A stretch of DNA of 64,000 nucleotides from Bacillota bacterium (GTDB lineage: Bacteria; Bacillota; Clostridia; Lachnospirales; Bianqueaceae), in assembly GCA_017634575.1 (NCBI GenBank), contig JAGBND010000134.1:1-64000 (forward strand), written 5' to 3'. The first letter of the stretch is position 1. Each line of letters begins with the position of its first letter. Position numbers and translations under genes: made by a program. Of this stretch, positions 35,842 to 44,795 are shown piece by piece. The notes under the pieces were generated by a model. That model did not search any database. It was not told the origin of the DNA and was given only the letters and a program-made list of their open reading frames with translations.

Positions 35842-36310
35842 CCCCCAATCGTTGGGGGAAATTCATGCTGATGGGCCAAGAATCCCCCAATGATTGGGGG
35901 AAACTCCTGTTGATGGGCCAAGAATCCCCCAACGATTGGGGGAAATTCATGTTGATGGACCAAGAATCCCCCAATGATTGGGGGAAATTCATGTTGATGG
36001 ACCAAGAATCCCCCAATGATTGGGGGAAAATCCTGTTGATGGACCAAGAATCCCCCAATGATTGGGGGAAATTCATGCTGATGGACCAAGAATCCCCCAA
36101 TGATTGGGGGAAATTCATGCTGATGGACCAAGAATCCCCCAATGATTGGGGGAAGATCATGCTGATGGACCAAGAATCCCCCAACGATTGGGGGAAATTC
36201 ATGTTGATGAACCAAGAATCCCCCAATGATTGGGGGAAATTCATGCTGATGGACCAAGAATCCCCCAATGATTGGGGGAAGATCATATTGGCGGAGCAAA
36301 AATCCCCCAA
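35842..36310. repeat. 42-bp tandem array of palindromes (11 full units plus a degenerate one)
   Basis: Palindromes of the form CCCCCAAYGATTGGGGG start at 35842 and every 42 bp to 36262, with a degenerate copy at 36304. The 25-bp linkers (AAATTCATGCTGATGGACCAAGAAT) are nearly identical. The palindrome centre varies (TCG, TGA, CGA) while the arms are fixed. The period is a multiple of three, which leaves both strands open for 160-200 codons, but no ribosome site or plausible protein is apparent. Confidence 0.9.
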
Positions 36311-36344
36311 CGAGTAAATACAAGACCTTCAAGAAATCTATTTA

Positions 36345-36665
36345 TTATTTCCGCTTTGAATGCTCATGCGCTTCTACCCATTTACCGCCTGGCTCTTTTT
36401 CTACAAGGTCGATCACAGGCCCATCGGTGGGACCTTTTTTGTCTGTAATATTCTTTGCCCTTTGGATATTCTCATTCTTCTTTTTAAGCTTTTGTTTCTG
36501 CCAGATAAAGAAAGCCGCAGGAACCAGAAAATAGGCCATAATGCCAACGATGATCAGTGTCAGTAAAATATTCCTTCCCGGCCAGGGAAGGGCGAGCAAA
36601 ATCAAAAGTATGCCGCCGCCAACGATCAATCCCAATTTCTTCAATTGATCCCAGTTTATCTGCAT
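36345..36665 (-). CDS. Small membrane protein with two TM helices
   Basis: A 106-residue protein. A short N-terminus (MQINWDQLKKLG) leads into two adjacent hydrophobic helices (about 12-30 and 34-58). A basic cytoplasmic tail follows (QKQKLKKKNENIQRAKNI to EAHEHSKRK). No family was recognised. GAGAGGAG precedes the start at 36665; in-frame codons further upstream have no ribosome site and run through a region of poor coding character. It stands alone between a repeat array and a structured element. Confidence 0.65.
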   Translation of the reverse strand: MQINWDQLKKLGLIVGGGILLILLALPWPGRNILLTLIIVGIMAYFLVPAAFFIWQKQKLKKKNENIQRAKNITDKKGPTDGPVIDLVEKEPGGKWVEAHEHSKRK

Positions 36666-36833
36666 GTGCGCTCCTCTCTCTTTATATGTCAACGGTGTGA
36701 AAAATGTATCAGCAGGGTCGGTTCTGCCCGGCGCATGCGCTGCGTCCCGCTTTTGATGTACCAATATATTCCTGTGTTTTCTAAACTGTATTGTACCAAA
36801 CGTCGGAGCATTTGAACAGAAAAAATGTAAAAA

Positions 36834-37005
36834 ATGAGACAAAAGGGTCGGAGGCGATTGTCTCATATGTCTTACCTGCAGACGGCTTCCGCACATCCCA
36901 GAAATTCTATTTCCGGTCAAAGAGGCGGCAGAGTATGCAGGTAAGACATATGAGGCCGGCGACCCTGAATTGATGAGACAATCGCCTACGACCCCTTTGT
37001 CTCAT
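36834..37005 (+). ncRNA. Dispersed structured element, copy 2, with 33-bp outer inverted repeat
   Basis: Outer arms 36834-36866 and 36973-37005 are inverted copies with two mismatches. Within them a perfect 17-bp stem (36864-36880 with 36936-36952) leads to the conserved internal loop strands GACGGCTTCCGCA (36881-36893) and GCGGCAGAGTA (36925-36935). GGCGAC follows the inner hairpin, as in the other copies. It lies just upstream of the promoter at 37017. Confidence 0.65.
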
Positions 37006-37016
37006 CGACGCTCTAC

Positions 37017-37045
37017 TTGAACTTGGCCATGCCATGTGTTATAAT
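37017..37045 (+). promoter_or_regulatory. Sigma-A promoter for the hydrolase/lipoprotein/Fe-S gene run
   Basis: TTGAAC (37017-37022), 17-bp spacer and an extended -10 TGTTATAAT ending at 37045. The start would be about 30 nt before the ATG at 37080. Confidence 0.8.
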
Positions 37046-37079
37046 ATCAGATTGAAGTAGTTTCTTTTGAGGAATCATC

Positions 37080-38192
37080 ATGGAATACATGCATATAGAC
37101 CGTAACATAGAAGGGAAGGTGCAGGCCCTTTCCGATCAGATTGGTGAGCTCTGTCTGGGCTTCATCGAACGGGGGTACTTTCCTTCCTGCACCGTAAGGG
37201 TGTTTGATGCGGAAAGGACGCTTTATGCAGGCGCCTTTGGCGCAAACTACCTGCCGAAAACAAGCGGCGCAGGATCCGGTAAAACTCCGGTAAATATCGA
37301 TACTGCCTACGACATGGCTTCCTGCACCAAAATCGCCACCGCCACCCAGATCCTGCTTATGATGGAAGAAGGAAAACTGTCGCTGGAAACGGGCCTGGTG
37401 GAGGCGCTGGACGAAATCAAGGATTATCCTCATCTTTATGAGCGCACAAAAGATGTGACGCTCTATCAGCTGCTGACCCACACCAGCGGAATTCTGGACT
37501 GGTATCCTTTTTATGTGCAGAGAGGCAAAGACTTCTATCAGGTTTTTGACAGCTTTATCGGAGATACGCCTATCATGGATCACATGGTGTACTCCGATAT
37601 GAACTTCATGCTGCTGGGAAAAGTGCTGGAAAAAATGAAAGGCAAAAACCTGAAGGGCTGCCAGGAAGATCTGAAGCAGCTTCTGGGGGCCAGGCGGATG
37701 GATTACCAGCCGGAATCTTTGGAAAATACCGCGCCATCCTGCTACGGAAACGACATTGAGGAGCACATGGTCGCGGAGCGCGGCCTGATTTTCAGGGGCT
37801 GGCGTTCCAAAAACCGGCCTACCATCGGCGTCAACGACGGCAACGCTCACTACTATTTTGACGACGCTGCCGGTCACGCCGGCATTATCGCGGACGCCGA
37901 GAGCTATGAAAAGCTCTGCCGTCTGTATATGACAAGCGAAGGGCTCATGCTGAAGCGTTCCATGGATAGAGCCGAAGAAAACCGCGGCCTTGGCTGGCAG
38001 CTGGATGAGAAGATGTATCCGGGCGGATGCGGCCATACAGGCTTTTCCGGCTCCTGGATCTGGATTGATCGGGAAGATGGAATCGGAGCAGTTGCTTTGA
38101 CAAATCGTCTCGCCTTCCCGGTGCGGCATGCCACCAATACCAACGAATTCCGCCGTTCCCTGGCGGGCCTGATCTATCAGGCAATTCATTAG
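37080..38192 (+). CDS. Serine hydrolase of the beta-lactamase/penicillin-binding protein fold
   Basis: A 370-residue protein with the class C beta-lactamase-like triad of motifs: SCTK (SxxK) near residue 81, YSDMN (YxN) near 171, and HTGFSG (KTG equivalent) near 320. HTSGIL near 138 is also typical. No signal peptide is visible, so it appears cytoplasmic, as are several esterase or peptidase members of this family. The substrate could be an ester, D-amino-acid peptide or muropeptide. GAGGA precedes the ATG. A lipoprotein gene follows 30 bp later in the same direction. Confidence 0.85.
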   Translation: MEYMHIDRNIEGKVQALSDQIGELCLGFIERGYFPSCTVRVFDAERTLYAGAFGANYLPKTSGAGSGKTPVNIDTAYDMASCTKIATATQILLMMEEGKLSLETGLVEALDEIKDYPHLYERTKDVTLYQLLTHTSGILDWYPFYVQRGKDFYQVFDSFIGDTPIMDHMVYSDMNFMLLGKVLEKMKGKNLKGCQEDLKQLLGARRMDYQPESLENTAPSCYGNDIEEHMVAERGLIFRGWRSKNRPTIGVNDGNAHYYFDDAAGHAGIIADAESYEKLCRLYMTSEGLMLKRSMDRAEENRGLGWQLDEKMYPGGCGHTGFSGSWIWIDREDGIGAVALTNRLAFPVRHATNTNEFRRSLAGLIYQAIH

Positions 38193-38222
38193 AGCAACCA
38201 GAAAAGAAAAGAGGGAAGAGCA

Positions 38223-38750
38223 ATGACAACTACAAAACGTTCAAATATGAGCAAAGCTATTTTTTGCGCGGCCCTGGCGGTGCTGATGCTGCTGTCCTTA
38301 ACGGGCTGCAAGAGCAAAACAACAAAATATAAAGAAAATCTGTCTCAGGTGGTTACGGAGATTTCGGAAATGAACACCGATGTCACCGCTGCGGTCACGG
38401 CCTTGTCCACGGCGCTTGAATCCAAGGATTCCGCCAGCTATGGCGCTGCCCTGCAGACCCTGACCGAATACAGCAATACCCTTAAGGGAAAATATCAGCA
38501 GCTTGCCTCGGGAGAAGTGCCCGAACAGTTTCAGGAGCAGGCGGCTGAGCTTAAGACCCATGGCGACAATCTCTGCAAAATGCTGGACGACAGCATTGAG
38601 CTTTATACCATTGCCGGCACGGCGCTTACCGCTGAGCTGACCCAGGAACAGATCGAGCGCATCACCCAGCTGGAGACGGAGATCAAAGAACTAAGCACCT
38701 CGGCTGACAGCTTTGATGCGATACTGAGCGAAATATTGAATTCCAAATGA
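38223..38750 (+). CDS. Putative lipoprotein with coiled-coil body
   Basis: A 175-residue protein with a lipoprotein signal: basic N-terminus, hydrophobic core (about 12-25) and lipobox LTGC with Cys near residue 29. The mature part is helical, rich in Thr, Ser, Glu and Leu, with repeated heptad-like patterns. No family was recognised. Its stop codon overlaps an in-frame ATG of the next gene, so the two are coupled. Confidence 0.75.
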   Translation: MTTTKRSNMSKAIFCAALAVLMLLSLTGCKSKTTKYKENLSQVVTEISEMNTDVTAAVTALSTALESKDSASYGAALQTLTEYSNTLKGKYQQLASGEVPEQFQEQAAELKTHGDNLCKMLDDSIELYTIAGTALTAELTQEQIERITQLETEIKELSTSADSFDAILSEILNSK

Positions 38751-38773
38751 CAAACCGATGGGAGGATAGCTGC

Positions 38774-39694
38774 ATGGATCGGAACAGATCCGCGTATCTT
38801 AGGGCAAGAGCTGAAATCGAACGCGTATTGGAGGCGGAGGGGCTGAAGGAATATGCGTTTATCGCGCCTTCGCCTGAGGAAGAAAGCGAATCGGTTCGGT
38901 CGATTGTGGTTGTCCTCTTTCCATATCTTGCAGAAAATTATGACCCTCATGCCAATTTGTCCCGCTACTGCCGCGGCATGGACTATCATAAGGTCGTGCC
39001 GAAATATCTGAATCCGGCGGGCGAGGCTGCGAAGGCGGTTCTGGGAGAGTGCTTCTCCTATCAGGCCTGGGCGGATACCGGTCCCTTTCGCGATAGGCTG
39101 CTGGCGCTTCGGGCAGGCCTTGGCCTGATCGGCCGCAGCCAGATGCTCATTAACAAACGCTACGGCACCTGGTTTTTCATCGGTTATTTGACCATGAACA
39201 TGCCGCTGCATGAGATGCGCGCGTTTTATGAGCCTGCGAAGGATGACGCGGCAATACCTGAAAAGAAAAGCGAAGAAGCATATCTTCAGGTTTCCTGCCT
39301 GGACTGCGGCCGCTGCCGTAAGGCTTGCCCGGGCGGCGTCATCAAAGAGGATGGAACCTACGACTGGCCGAAATGCCGCAGCGGCATCACCCAGGAAAAA
39401 GGGGAGCTTAGCCCGCAGGAGCTGGAAATCTTCTACAAGGATAACCTGATTTTCGGCTGCGATCTATGCCAGGAGGTATGCCCTTACAACAAAAATGCGG
39501 AAGCCTCCACCCTCCCGGAATTTACTCAGGACAGGATCGACTATCTGACCCTTTCCGATGTGGAAGGGCTGAGCCGCCGCGAATTTCTGGAAAAATATCC
39601 GGACAGGGCCTTTACCTGGCGCGGTCCCAAGGTGCTCGTTCGAAACCTGCTCCTTCAGGAAGAGCGGCGCGGGAATGACACATCAAAATCCTGA
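38774..39694 (+). CDS. QueG-like iron-sulfur protein (epoxyqueuosine reductase family)
   Basis: A 306-residue protein. The N-terminal half resembles the QueG catalytic domain (YCRGMDYHKVVP, DTGPFRDRLLALRAGLG and IGRSQMLINKRYGTWFFIGYL). Two 4Fe-4S clusters are indicated by CLDCGRCRKACP and CDLCQEVCPYN. QueG reduces epoxyqueuosine to queuosine in tRNA. This copy is shorter than the usual 350-380 residues because it lacks most of the C-terminal helical repeat region, so it may be a truncated or divergent family member. The start at 38774 has GGAGG 8 nt upstream; an earlier ATG overlaps the lipoprotein stop. Confidence 0.8.
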   Translation: MDRNRSAYLRARAEIERVLEAEGLKEYAFIAPSPEEESESVRSIVVVLFPYLAENYDPHANLSRYCRGMDYHKVVPKYLNPAGEAAKAVLGECFSYQAWADTGPFRDRLLALRAGLGLIGRSQMLINKRYGTWFFIGYLTMNMPLHEMRAFYEPAKDDAAIPEKKSEEAYLQVSCLDCGRCRKACPGGVIKEDGTYDWPKCRSGITQEKGELSPQELEIFYKDNLIFGCDLCQEVCPYNKNAEASTLPEFTQDRIDYLTLSDVEGLSRREFLEKYPDRAFTWRGPKVLVRNLLLQEERRGNDTSKS

Positions 39695-39724
39695 ACAATC
39701 CTAAAGATGAAAGAGAATGTCATC

Positions 39725-40195
39725 ATGGAAATTGAAAAGAAATATCTGGTAAAGCATCTGCCCGAAAACCTGGAAACCTACCCGCACAAAGAACTGGTGC
39801 AGAGTTACATCAGCCGTTCTCCGGTGATCCGGATACGCCACAGCAAAAGTCCGGAGGAAGAGAAGTATGTGCTGACCATCAAAGGCGGCGGGCTGGCGAT
39901 CCGGCAGGAATACGAGCTTTTGATTTCCAGGGAAGAATACGAATCCCTTCGCAAGAAGGAAGAGGGAAAGGTGCTTGAAAAAACCAGATATAAAATTCCC
40001 CTGAATACGCCCTCCCTCTATGGGAAAAAACTGGTGGCGGAGCTGGATCTCTTTCACGGTCACCTGGAAGGGCTCTATCTGGTGGAGGTGGAATTTGAAA
40101 CCGTCGCCGAAATGAATGCCTTTAATCCCCCCGAATGGTTTGGAGAGGACGTATCCGGAACGAATCAATATCATAACAGCACATTATCGTTATAA
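39725..40195 (+). CDS. CYTH-domain protein
   Basis: A 156-residue protein opening with MEIEKKYLV, the ExExK signature of CYTH (CyaB and thiamine triphosphatase-like) domains. Further charged strands follow (VIRIRHS, YVLTIKG, RQEYELLIS, LEKTRYKI, VAELDLFHG and LVEVEFET). CYTH enzymes bind triphosphate groups with divalent metals and hydrolyse or cyclise them; the exact substrate is not predictable. ATG 39725 is preferred because the ExExK motif then lies at the N-terminus; ATG 39707 is possible. It lies about 30 bp after the QueG-like gene. Confidence 0.85.
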   Translation: MEIEKKYLVKHLPENLETYPHKELVQSYISRSPVIRIRHSKSPEEEKYVLTIKGGGLAIRQEYELLISREEYESLRKKEEGKVLEKTRYKIPLNTPSLYGKKLVAELDLFHGHLEGLYLVEVEFETVAEMNAFNPPEWFGEDVSGTNQYHNSTLSL

Positions 40196-40219
40196 AGAGA
40201 AAAAATAGGTGAGGAATTC

Positions 40220-41989
40220 ATGGAACATAGTGAACTGGAGCTGAAGGCGCTCTACTATAAGGCCAGGGAATGCTATCGCCGTCCCGGGCCGGAGGCTCAC
40301 GATGAAGGCCTGATGTTTCTTAAAGAAGCAGCGGAAGGCGGCAGCGTCGAAGCCATGAAGCTGTTGGGCATCCTTCAGATGAGCGGGCAGTACGCCCCCT
40401 ATCCCGAGAAAAATGTGGAGAGCGCCGTGGTCTGGTACCGCAAGGCTGCGGATGCCGGCGATGACGAAGCCATGTACTGGCTGTCTCAGTGCTATGAAAT
40501 GGGCATGGGCATCGGCAAATCCAAGCGGGAAGCCAGAAGATGGCGCAAAGCGGCCATTCGGGCCGGTTTCGTTCCCGATGACGGGATCGATGACGAAGAT
40601 TATCCTGACGAGCAGAACAGCCAAACAGCGGCCCAGCAAACGGCGCCGGAGCCGAAGAATGCCATCGAAACAGCGGCGGAGAATCTGAAAAACAAAGCCC
40701 TGGATACGGTGAAGGCGGCTCAGAAAAAAGTAGAAGAGGCGGATCAGAACGCCATCAAAAAAGCGGAAGAAGCGGCGGCATCGGAACCCGGACCATTGAT
40801 TGATTCCGCAGTGGATATTGTGTCTTACCTGCCTAAGTTTTCAAAAGATTCCAAAGGGTCCGAGGAATCTGCAAAGGCCCCTGAAGGCGCCAGGGGCGGA
40901 AGAAACCAGCGGCCGGATCCCTGGACGGAAAAACGGCCGGAAATGGGCTCGGTGGTCAGATCAGCGTCCGAAACCGCTGAGGAGGCAGCCAGAAAAGCCC
41001 GGCTTTCCAAGGTAAAACCGCCGGAAGAGACGGATCTTTCCCATGATGCGGCAGAAGCGAACCGCCGGGACGACGAAGCAAGACACCTGTTTGCCGACAG
41101 CTATCAGCGGAAAATGCTGATTCTTGGCGGTCTTTGCGGACTGATAATCGCCCTGCTGATTATGTGCTTTATTTTCTTCCTGCTGAAGGATTCGATTGAC
41201 ACCCAGCAGGACTTTGCCCTGCTCTATGCCGGCGGCGCTATTCTGGCGCTGGCGCTGGGGGCCCTGGGGGCGGTGGTCGGCATCCGCCGGTCTGCAGCCA
41301 GGTCCAAACAGGAGGATGCCTACAGGTCCACGCCTTTTTATCAGTGCTTCCATGCCAACCTTTACAACATGGACGAGCAGCAGACCTGGGCCTATCATAT
41401 TTACCGGTCCATGGAAAAGCTTTACTATCCCGTTACCAACCGGCAGGTGCCTGATCTGACCAGGATCCGGCAGTTTCGGGGAGCCATGTATCCCGGATGG
41501 GTCTTTGGCGTATCCTCGGAAAACCGGCCTGAGTTTGTCATCCTGACCGACAGGGCGGTATATGTGATCTGCACAAGACACATTAACGGCAAGCTTTCCG
41601 GCACATACCGGGATCTGGACTGGATTTTGCAGGATCCGGATGATGAGCGCAATATCGAAAAGGTGGAGAACCTGCTTTTGAAGAACGAACTGCAGGTGGA
41701 AGCTGTTAAGGATGAGCTGGGAAAATACAGCAAGGTTTCCCTGGACTTGATTCCCTTCTTTAATATTGTGTTTTTGAACCAGGAAGCCGAGCTTGGCGAA
41801 CTGAGAATTACGGGAGCGGATGAAAAAACCATGCTGGTGCAGGGCTCCTACGATAAACTGAGGCTTTCCATCGGCGGTAAGGAGAGTACCCTTCATACCC
41901 ACGGCGTAAGACTTGACGCGCTGGTGGATGCTTTCGGAAAGGTCGGCGCAGAATGGCTGCACCGGGAACTTTCCAGCTGGAATGAATAG
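40220..41989 (+). CDS. Sel1-repeat membrane protein
   Basis: A 589-residue protein. Two to three Sel1-like repeats lie at about residues 25-115 (GLMFLKEAAEGGSVEAMKLLG and WYRKAADAGDDEAMYWLSQC). A long low-complexity Ala/Lys/Glu linker (about 130-290) follows, then two TM helices (about 298-321 and 331-354) and a C-terminal globular cytoplasmic region (about 370-589). The Sel1 region probably binds a partner protein. It sits just before secA with about 20 bp between, but a functional link to secretion is only suggested by position. Confidence 0.8.
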   Translation: MEHSELELKALYYKARECYRRPGPEAHDEGLMFLKEAAEGGSVEAMKLLGILQMSGQYAPYPEKNVESAVVWYRKAADAGDDEAMYWLSQCYEMGMGIGKSKREARRWRKAAIRAGFVPDDGIDDEDYPDEQNSQTAAQQTAPEPKNAIETAAENLKNKALDTVKAAQKKVEEADQNAIKKAEEAAASEPGPLIDSAVDIVSYLPKFSKDSKGSEESAKAPEGARGGRNQRPDPWTEKRPEMGSVVRSASETAEEAARKARLSKVKPPEETDLSHDAAEANRRDDEARHLFADSYQRKMLILGGLCGLIIALLIMCFIFFLLKDSIDTQQDFALLYAGGAILALALGALGAVVGIRRSAARSKQEDAYRSTPFYQCFHANLYNMDEQQTWAYHIYRSMEKLYYPVTNRQVPDLTRIRQFRGAMYPGWVFGVSSENRPEFVILTDRAVYVICTRHINGKLSGTYRDLDWILQDPDDERNIEKVENLLLKNELQVEAVKDELGKYSKVSLDLIPFFNIVFLNQEAELGELRITGADEKTMLVQGSYDKLRLSIGGKESTLHTHGVRLDALVDAFGKVGAEWLHRELSSWNE

Positions 41990-42009
41990 AAAAGAGAGGT
42001 TAATCTGTT

Positions 42010-44595
42010 TTGGGTCTTTTAGAGAAACTATTTGGAAAAACATCGGATAAGGAGATTCGCCGCATTGAACCCATCGCCAATAAAGTAATGGCCCTGGAGC
42101 CTCAGATGCAGCAGCTTTCCGATGAACAGCTGCAGCACAAGACGGTGGAGTTCAGAGAAAGGCTGGCCAAGGGCGAGACGCTGGACGATCTGCTGCCGGA
42201 GGCTTTTGCGACGGTTAGAGAAGCCGCCTGGCGCACCCTTCAGATGAAGCACTTTAAAGTGCAGGTTATCGGCGGCATTATTCTGCATCAGGGCCGTATC
42301 GCCGAGATGAGAACCGGTGAAGGTAAAACCCTGGTGGCCACCCTGCCGGTTTACCTGAACGCGCTGGAAGGAAAGGGCGTCCATGTGGTTACGGTTAATG
42401 ACTATCTGGCCAATCGTGACGCGGAATGGATGGGACAGATTTACCGTTTCCTGGGAATGACAGTCGGCTGCATTTTAAATGGCTTAAACGGTGATGAGCG
42501 CCGGGCCGCCTATGCCTGCGATATCACCTATGGAACCAACAACGAGTTCGGTTTCGACTATCTGCGCGACAATATGGTGGTTTATCAGAATCAGCTGGTG
42601 CAGCGGGATCTTCACTATGCGCTGATCGACGAGTGCGACTCGGTGCTGATTGATGAGGCCCGCACGCCGCTGATTATTTCCGGCTCTTCCGGAAAATCCA
42701 CCAGCCTGTACCAGCAGGCGGATCTGCTGGCTTCCCAGCTGAAAAAAGGCCGCGTGATTGGTGATACCAGCAAGATGGCAGAGCTGATGAACGAAGAGAT
42801 TGTTGAGGAAGGGGACTTCGTGGTGGATGAAAAGGCCAAGTCCTGCACCCTGACGGCTCAGGGCGTAGCCCGGGCCGAGCAGTTCTTCCACCTGCAGAAC
42901 CTCTCTGATCCCGAAAACGCCGAGATCAACCATCATATCAACATTGCGCTGAAAGCGAATTACCTGATGTTCAAGGACCGCGATTATGTGGTCAAGGACG
43001 GACAGATTATTATCGTTGACGAGTTTACCGGCCGTATGATGCCCGGCCGCCGTTACTCCGATGGTCTGCATCAGGCCATTGAAGCCAAGGAAAAGGTGGA
43101 GGTCAAGCGGGAATCCAAGACTCTGGCCACCATCACCTTCCAGAACTTCTTTAACAAGTACGACAAGAAGGCCGGCATGACCGGTACCGCCAAGACCGAG
43201 GAGCTGGAATTTGAAGAGATCTATGGCATGGATGTTGTGGAAGTGCCTACCAACAAGCCGGTTAAGCGTAAAGATCTGCCGGATATGGTCTTCCGCACCC
43301 AGAAAGAAAAATTCAAAGCCGTCGTCCGGGATATTATTGAAACCCATGCCACCGGCCAGCCTGTGCTGGTGGGCACCATCAGTATTGAAACCTCCGAGCT
43401 GCTCAGCAAAATGCTGAAGCGCGAAGGCATTGCCCATAACGTGCTGAACGCCAAGTTCCACGAGCGCGAGGCGGAAATCGTCGCCGAGGCCGGACAGGAA
43501 GGCGCGGTTACCATCGCCACCAACATGGCCGGCCGTGGTACCGATATCAAGCTGGGCGAAGGCGTTGCCGAGCTGGGCGGTCTAAAGATTATCGGAACGG
43601 AACGACACGAAGCGCGTCGTATTGATAATCAGCTGCGCGGCCGATCCGGACGTCAGGGCGACCCTGGCGTATCCCGGTTCTATGTGTCCATGGAAGACGA
43701 TCTGATGCGCATTTTCGGCGGTGAGCGCATGCAGAAGGTGCTGGAGACCTTCCGCGTGCCGGAGGATACGCCCATCGAGGATAAGATGTTCTCCGGCGCC
43801 ATCGAGCGCGCCCAGAAACGGGTGGAGGAGAACAACTTCGGCATCCGCCGCAGGCTTCTGGAGTACGACCAGGTAATGAACGAGCAGCGCGAAACCATCT
43901 ACGCCGAAAGACGCCGGGTGCTCATGGGCGAGAACCTGAAGGAAGATCTTTTGAAGATGATGGACGGCGTGGTAGCCACAGAAGTGAACAATGTGACCGC
44001 CGGCAAGAAGTTCCCGGAGGAGTGGGATATGGCGGAGCTTAACACAGAGCTCAAACGCGTGATCCCTTATCCGGAGGAGATTTCCGTATCGGATGAGCTG
44101 CAGACAATCACCCCTGAGGCGCTGACCGAGCGGCTGCAGCAGGAGGCCAGGAATCTTTACGAGGCCAAGGAAGAGGAGATCGAGCCCGAGCGCATGCGCG
44201 AGGTGGAGCGGATGATTCTTCTGCGCAGCGTGGACACCCTCTGGACGGATCATCTGGACATTATGGACCAGATGCGCCAGGGCATTACGCTGCAGGCCTT
44301 CGCCCAGAAGAACCCGCTGGACGAGTACCGGCTGATCGGCTACGACATGTTCGAAGAGCTCAATGACAATATTATCCGGACGACGCTGCACGGCCTGTTT
44401 ACGGTCCACCTGGTGGAGCGGGAAGAGGTTGAGCGCAAGGAGGTGGGCAAGAATATTTCCACCAACCGCGGCGGCGAGGGCAAGCAGGTGAGAAAGCCTG
44501 TGAAGCGCGCAGAAAAGAAGATCGGCCGGAACGATCCCTGTCCCTGCGGCAGCGGCAAAAAGTATAAAAACTGTCATGGCCGATTCGAGGGTTAA
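42010..44595 (+). CDS. secA: Preprotein translocase ATPase SecA
   Basis: An 861-residue motor ATPase of the Sec pathway. The sequence has [14 protein letters not shown] (Walker A, about residue 100), [60 protein letters not shown] and [12 protein letters not shown]. The C-terminus is the zinc-binding SecB/ribosome-contact tail [14 protein letters not shown]. Length is standard. The start codon is TTG 42010 with GAGAGG upstream and gives the normal N-terminus MGLLEKLFG. The last codons (RFEG-stop) lie inside a repeat that continues past the gene. Confidence 0.97.
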   Translation: MGLLEKLFGKTSDKEIRRIEPIANKVMALEPQMQQLSDEQLQHKTVEFRERLAKGETLDDLLPEAFATVREAAWRTLQMKHFKVQVIGGIILHQGRIAEMRTGEGKTLVATLPVYLNALEGKGVHVVTVNDYLANRDAEWMGQIYRFLGMTVGCILNGLNGDERRAAYACDITYGTNNEFGFDYLRDNMVVYQNQLVQRDLHYALIDECDSVLIDEARTPLIISGSSGKSTSLYQQADLLASQLKKGRVIGDTSKMAELMNEEIVEEGDFVVDEKAKSCTLTAQGVARAEQFFHLQNLSDPENAEINHHINIALKANYLMFKDRDYVVKDGQIIIVDEFTGRMMPGRRYSDGLHQAIEAKEKVEVKRESKTLATITFQNFFNKYDKKAGMTGTAKTEELEFEEIYGMDVVEVPTNKPVKRKDLPDMVFRTQKEKFKAVVRDIIETHATGQPVLVGTISIETSELLSKMLKREGIAHNVLNAKFHEREAEIVAEAGQEGAVTIATNMAGRGTDIKLGEGVAELGGLKIIGTERHEARRIDNQLRGRSGRQGDPGVSRFYVSMEDDLMRIFGGERMQKVLETFRVPEDTPIEDKMFSGAIERAQKRVEENNFGIRRRLLEYDQVMNEQRETIYAERRRVLMGENLKEDLLKMMDGVVATEVNNVTAGKKFPEEWDMAELNTELKRVIPYPEEISVSDELQTITPEALTERLQQEARNLYEAKEEEIEPERMREVERMILLRSVDTLWTDHLDIMDQMRQGITLQAFAQKNPLDEYRLIGYDMFEELNDNIIRTTLHGLFTVHLVEREEVERKEVGKNISTNRGGEGKQVRKPVKRAEKKIGRNDPCPCGSGKKYKNCHGRFEG

Positions 44596-44757
44596 CAACT
44601 TCCTGGATTCAAATTTGTGACCCTCGAACCGAAAACGCTCCGCGTTCGCTGCGCGTTTTCCGACATCAATAAGGATTCGAGGGTTGATATCTTCCTGGAT
44701 TCAAAATTATGACCCTCGAACCGAAAACGCTCCGCGTTTTCCGACATCAATAAGGAT
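44583..44757 (+). repeat. Two tandem copies of a roughly 90-bp palindromic repeat between secA and prfB
   Basis: ATTCGAGGGTT, CTTCCTGGATTCAAA, GACCCTCGAACCGAAAACGC and CGACATCAATAAGGAT recur in order at 44583-44673 and 44674-44757. Each unit has a GAGGGT/ACCCTC pairing and a GAAAACGC/GCGTTTTC hairpin. The first unit contains the secA stop codon. Confidence 0.8.
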
Positions 44758-44795
44758 CCGGGAAGGGATAACATCTTCCTGGAAAGGATATTAAC

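Noticed and set aside
35842-36310. CRISPR-like regular array
   Set aside because: The 25-bp segments between palindromes are nearly identical, not unique spacers, and no cas genes are present.
35811-36317. Repeat-containing protein encoded by the 42-bp array (both strands open)
   Set aside because: Openness follows from a period divisible by three; no ribosome site was found and the predicted peptides are simple repeats.
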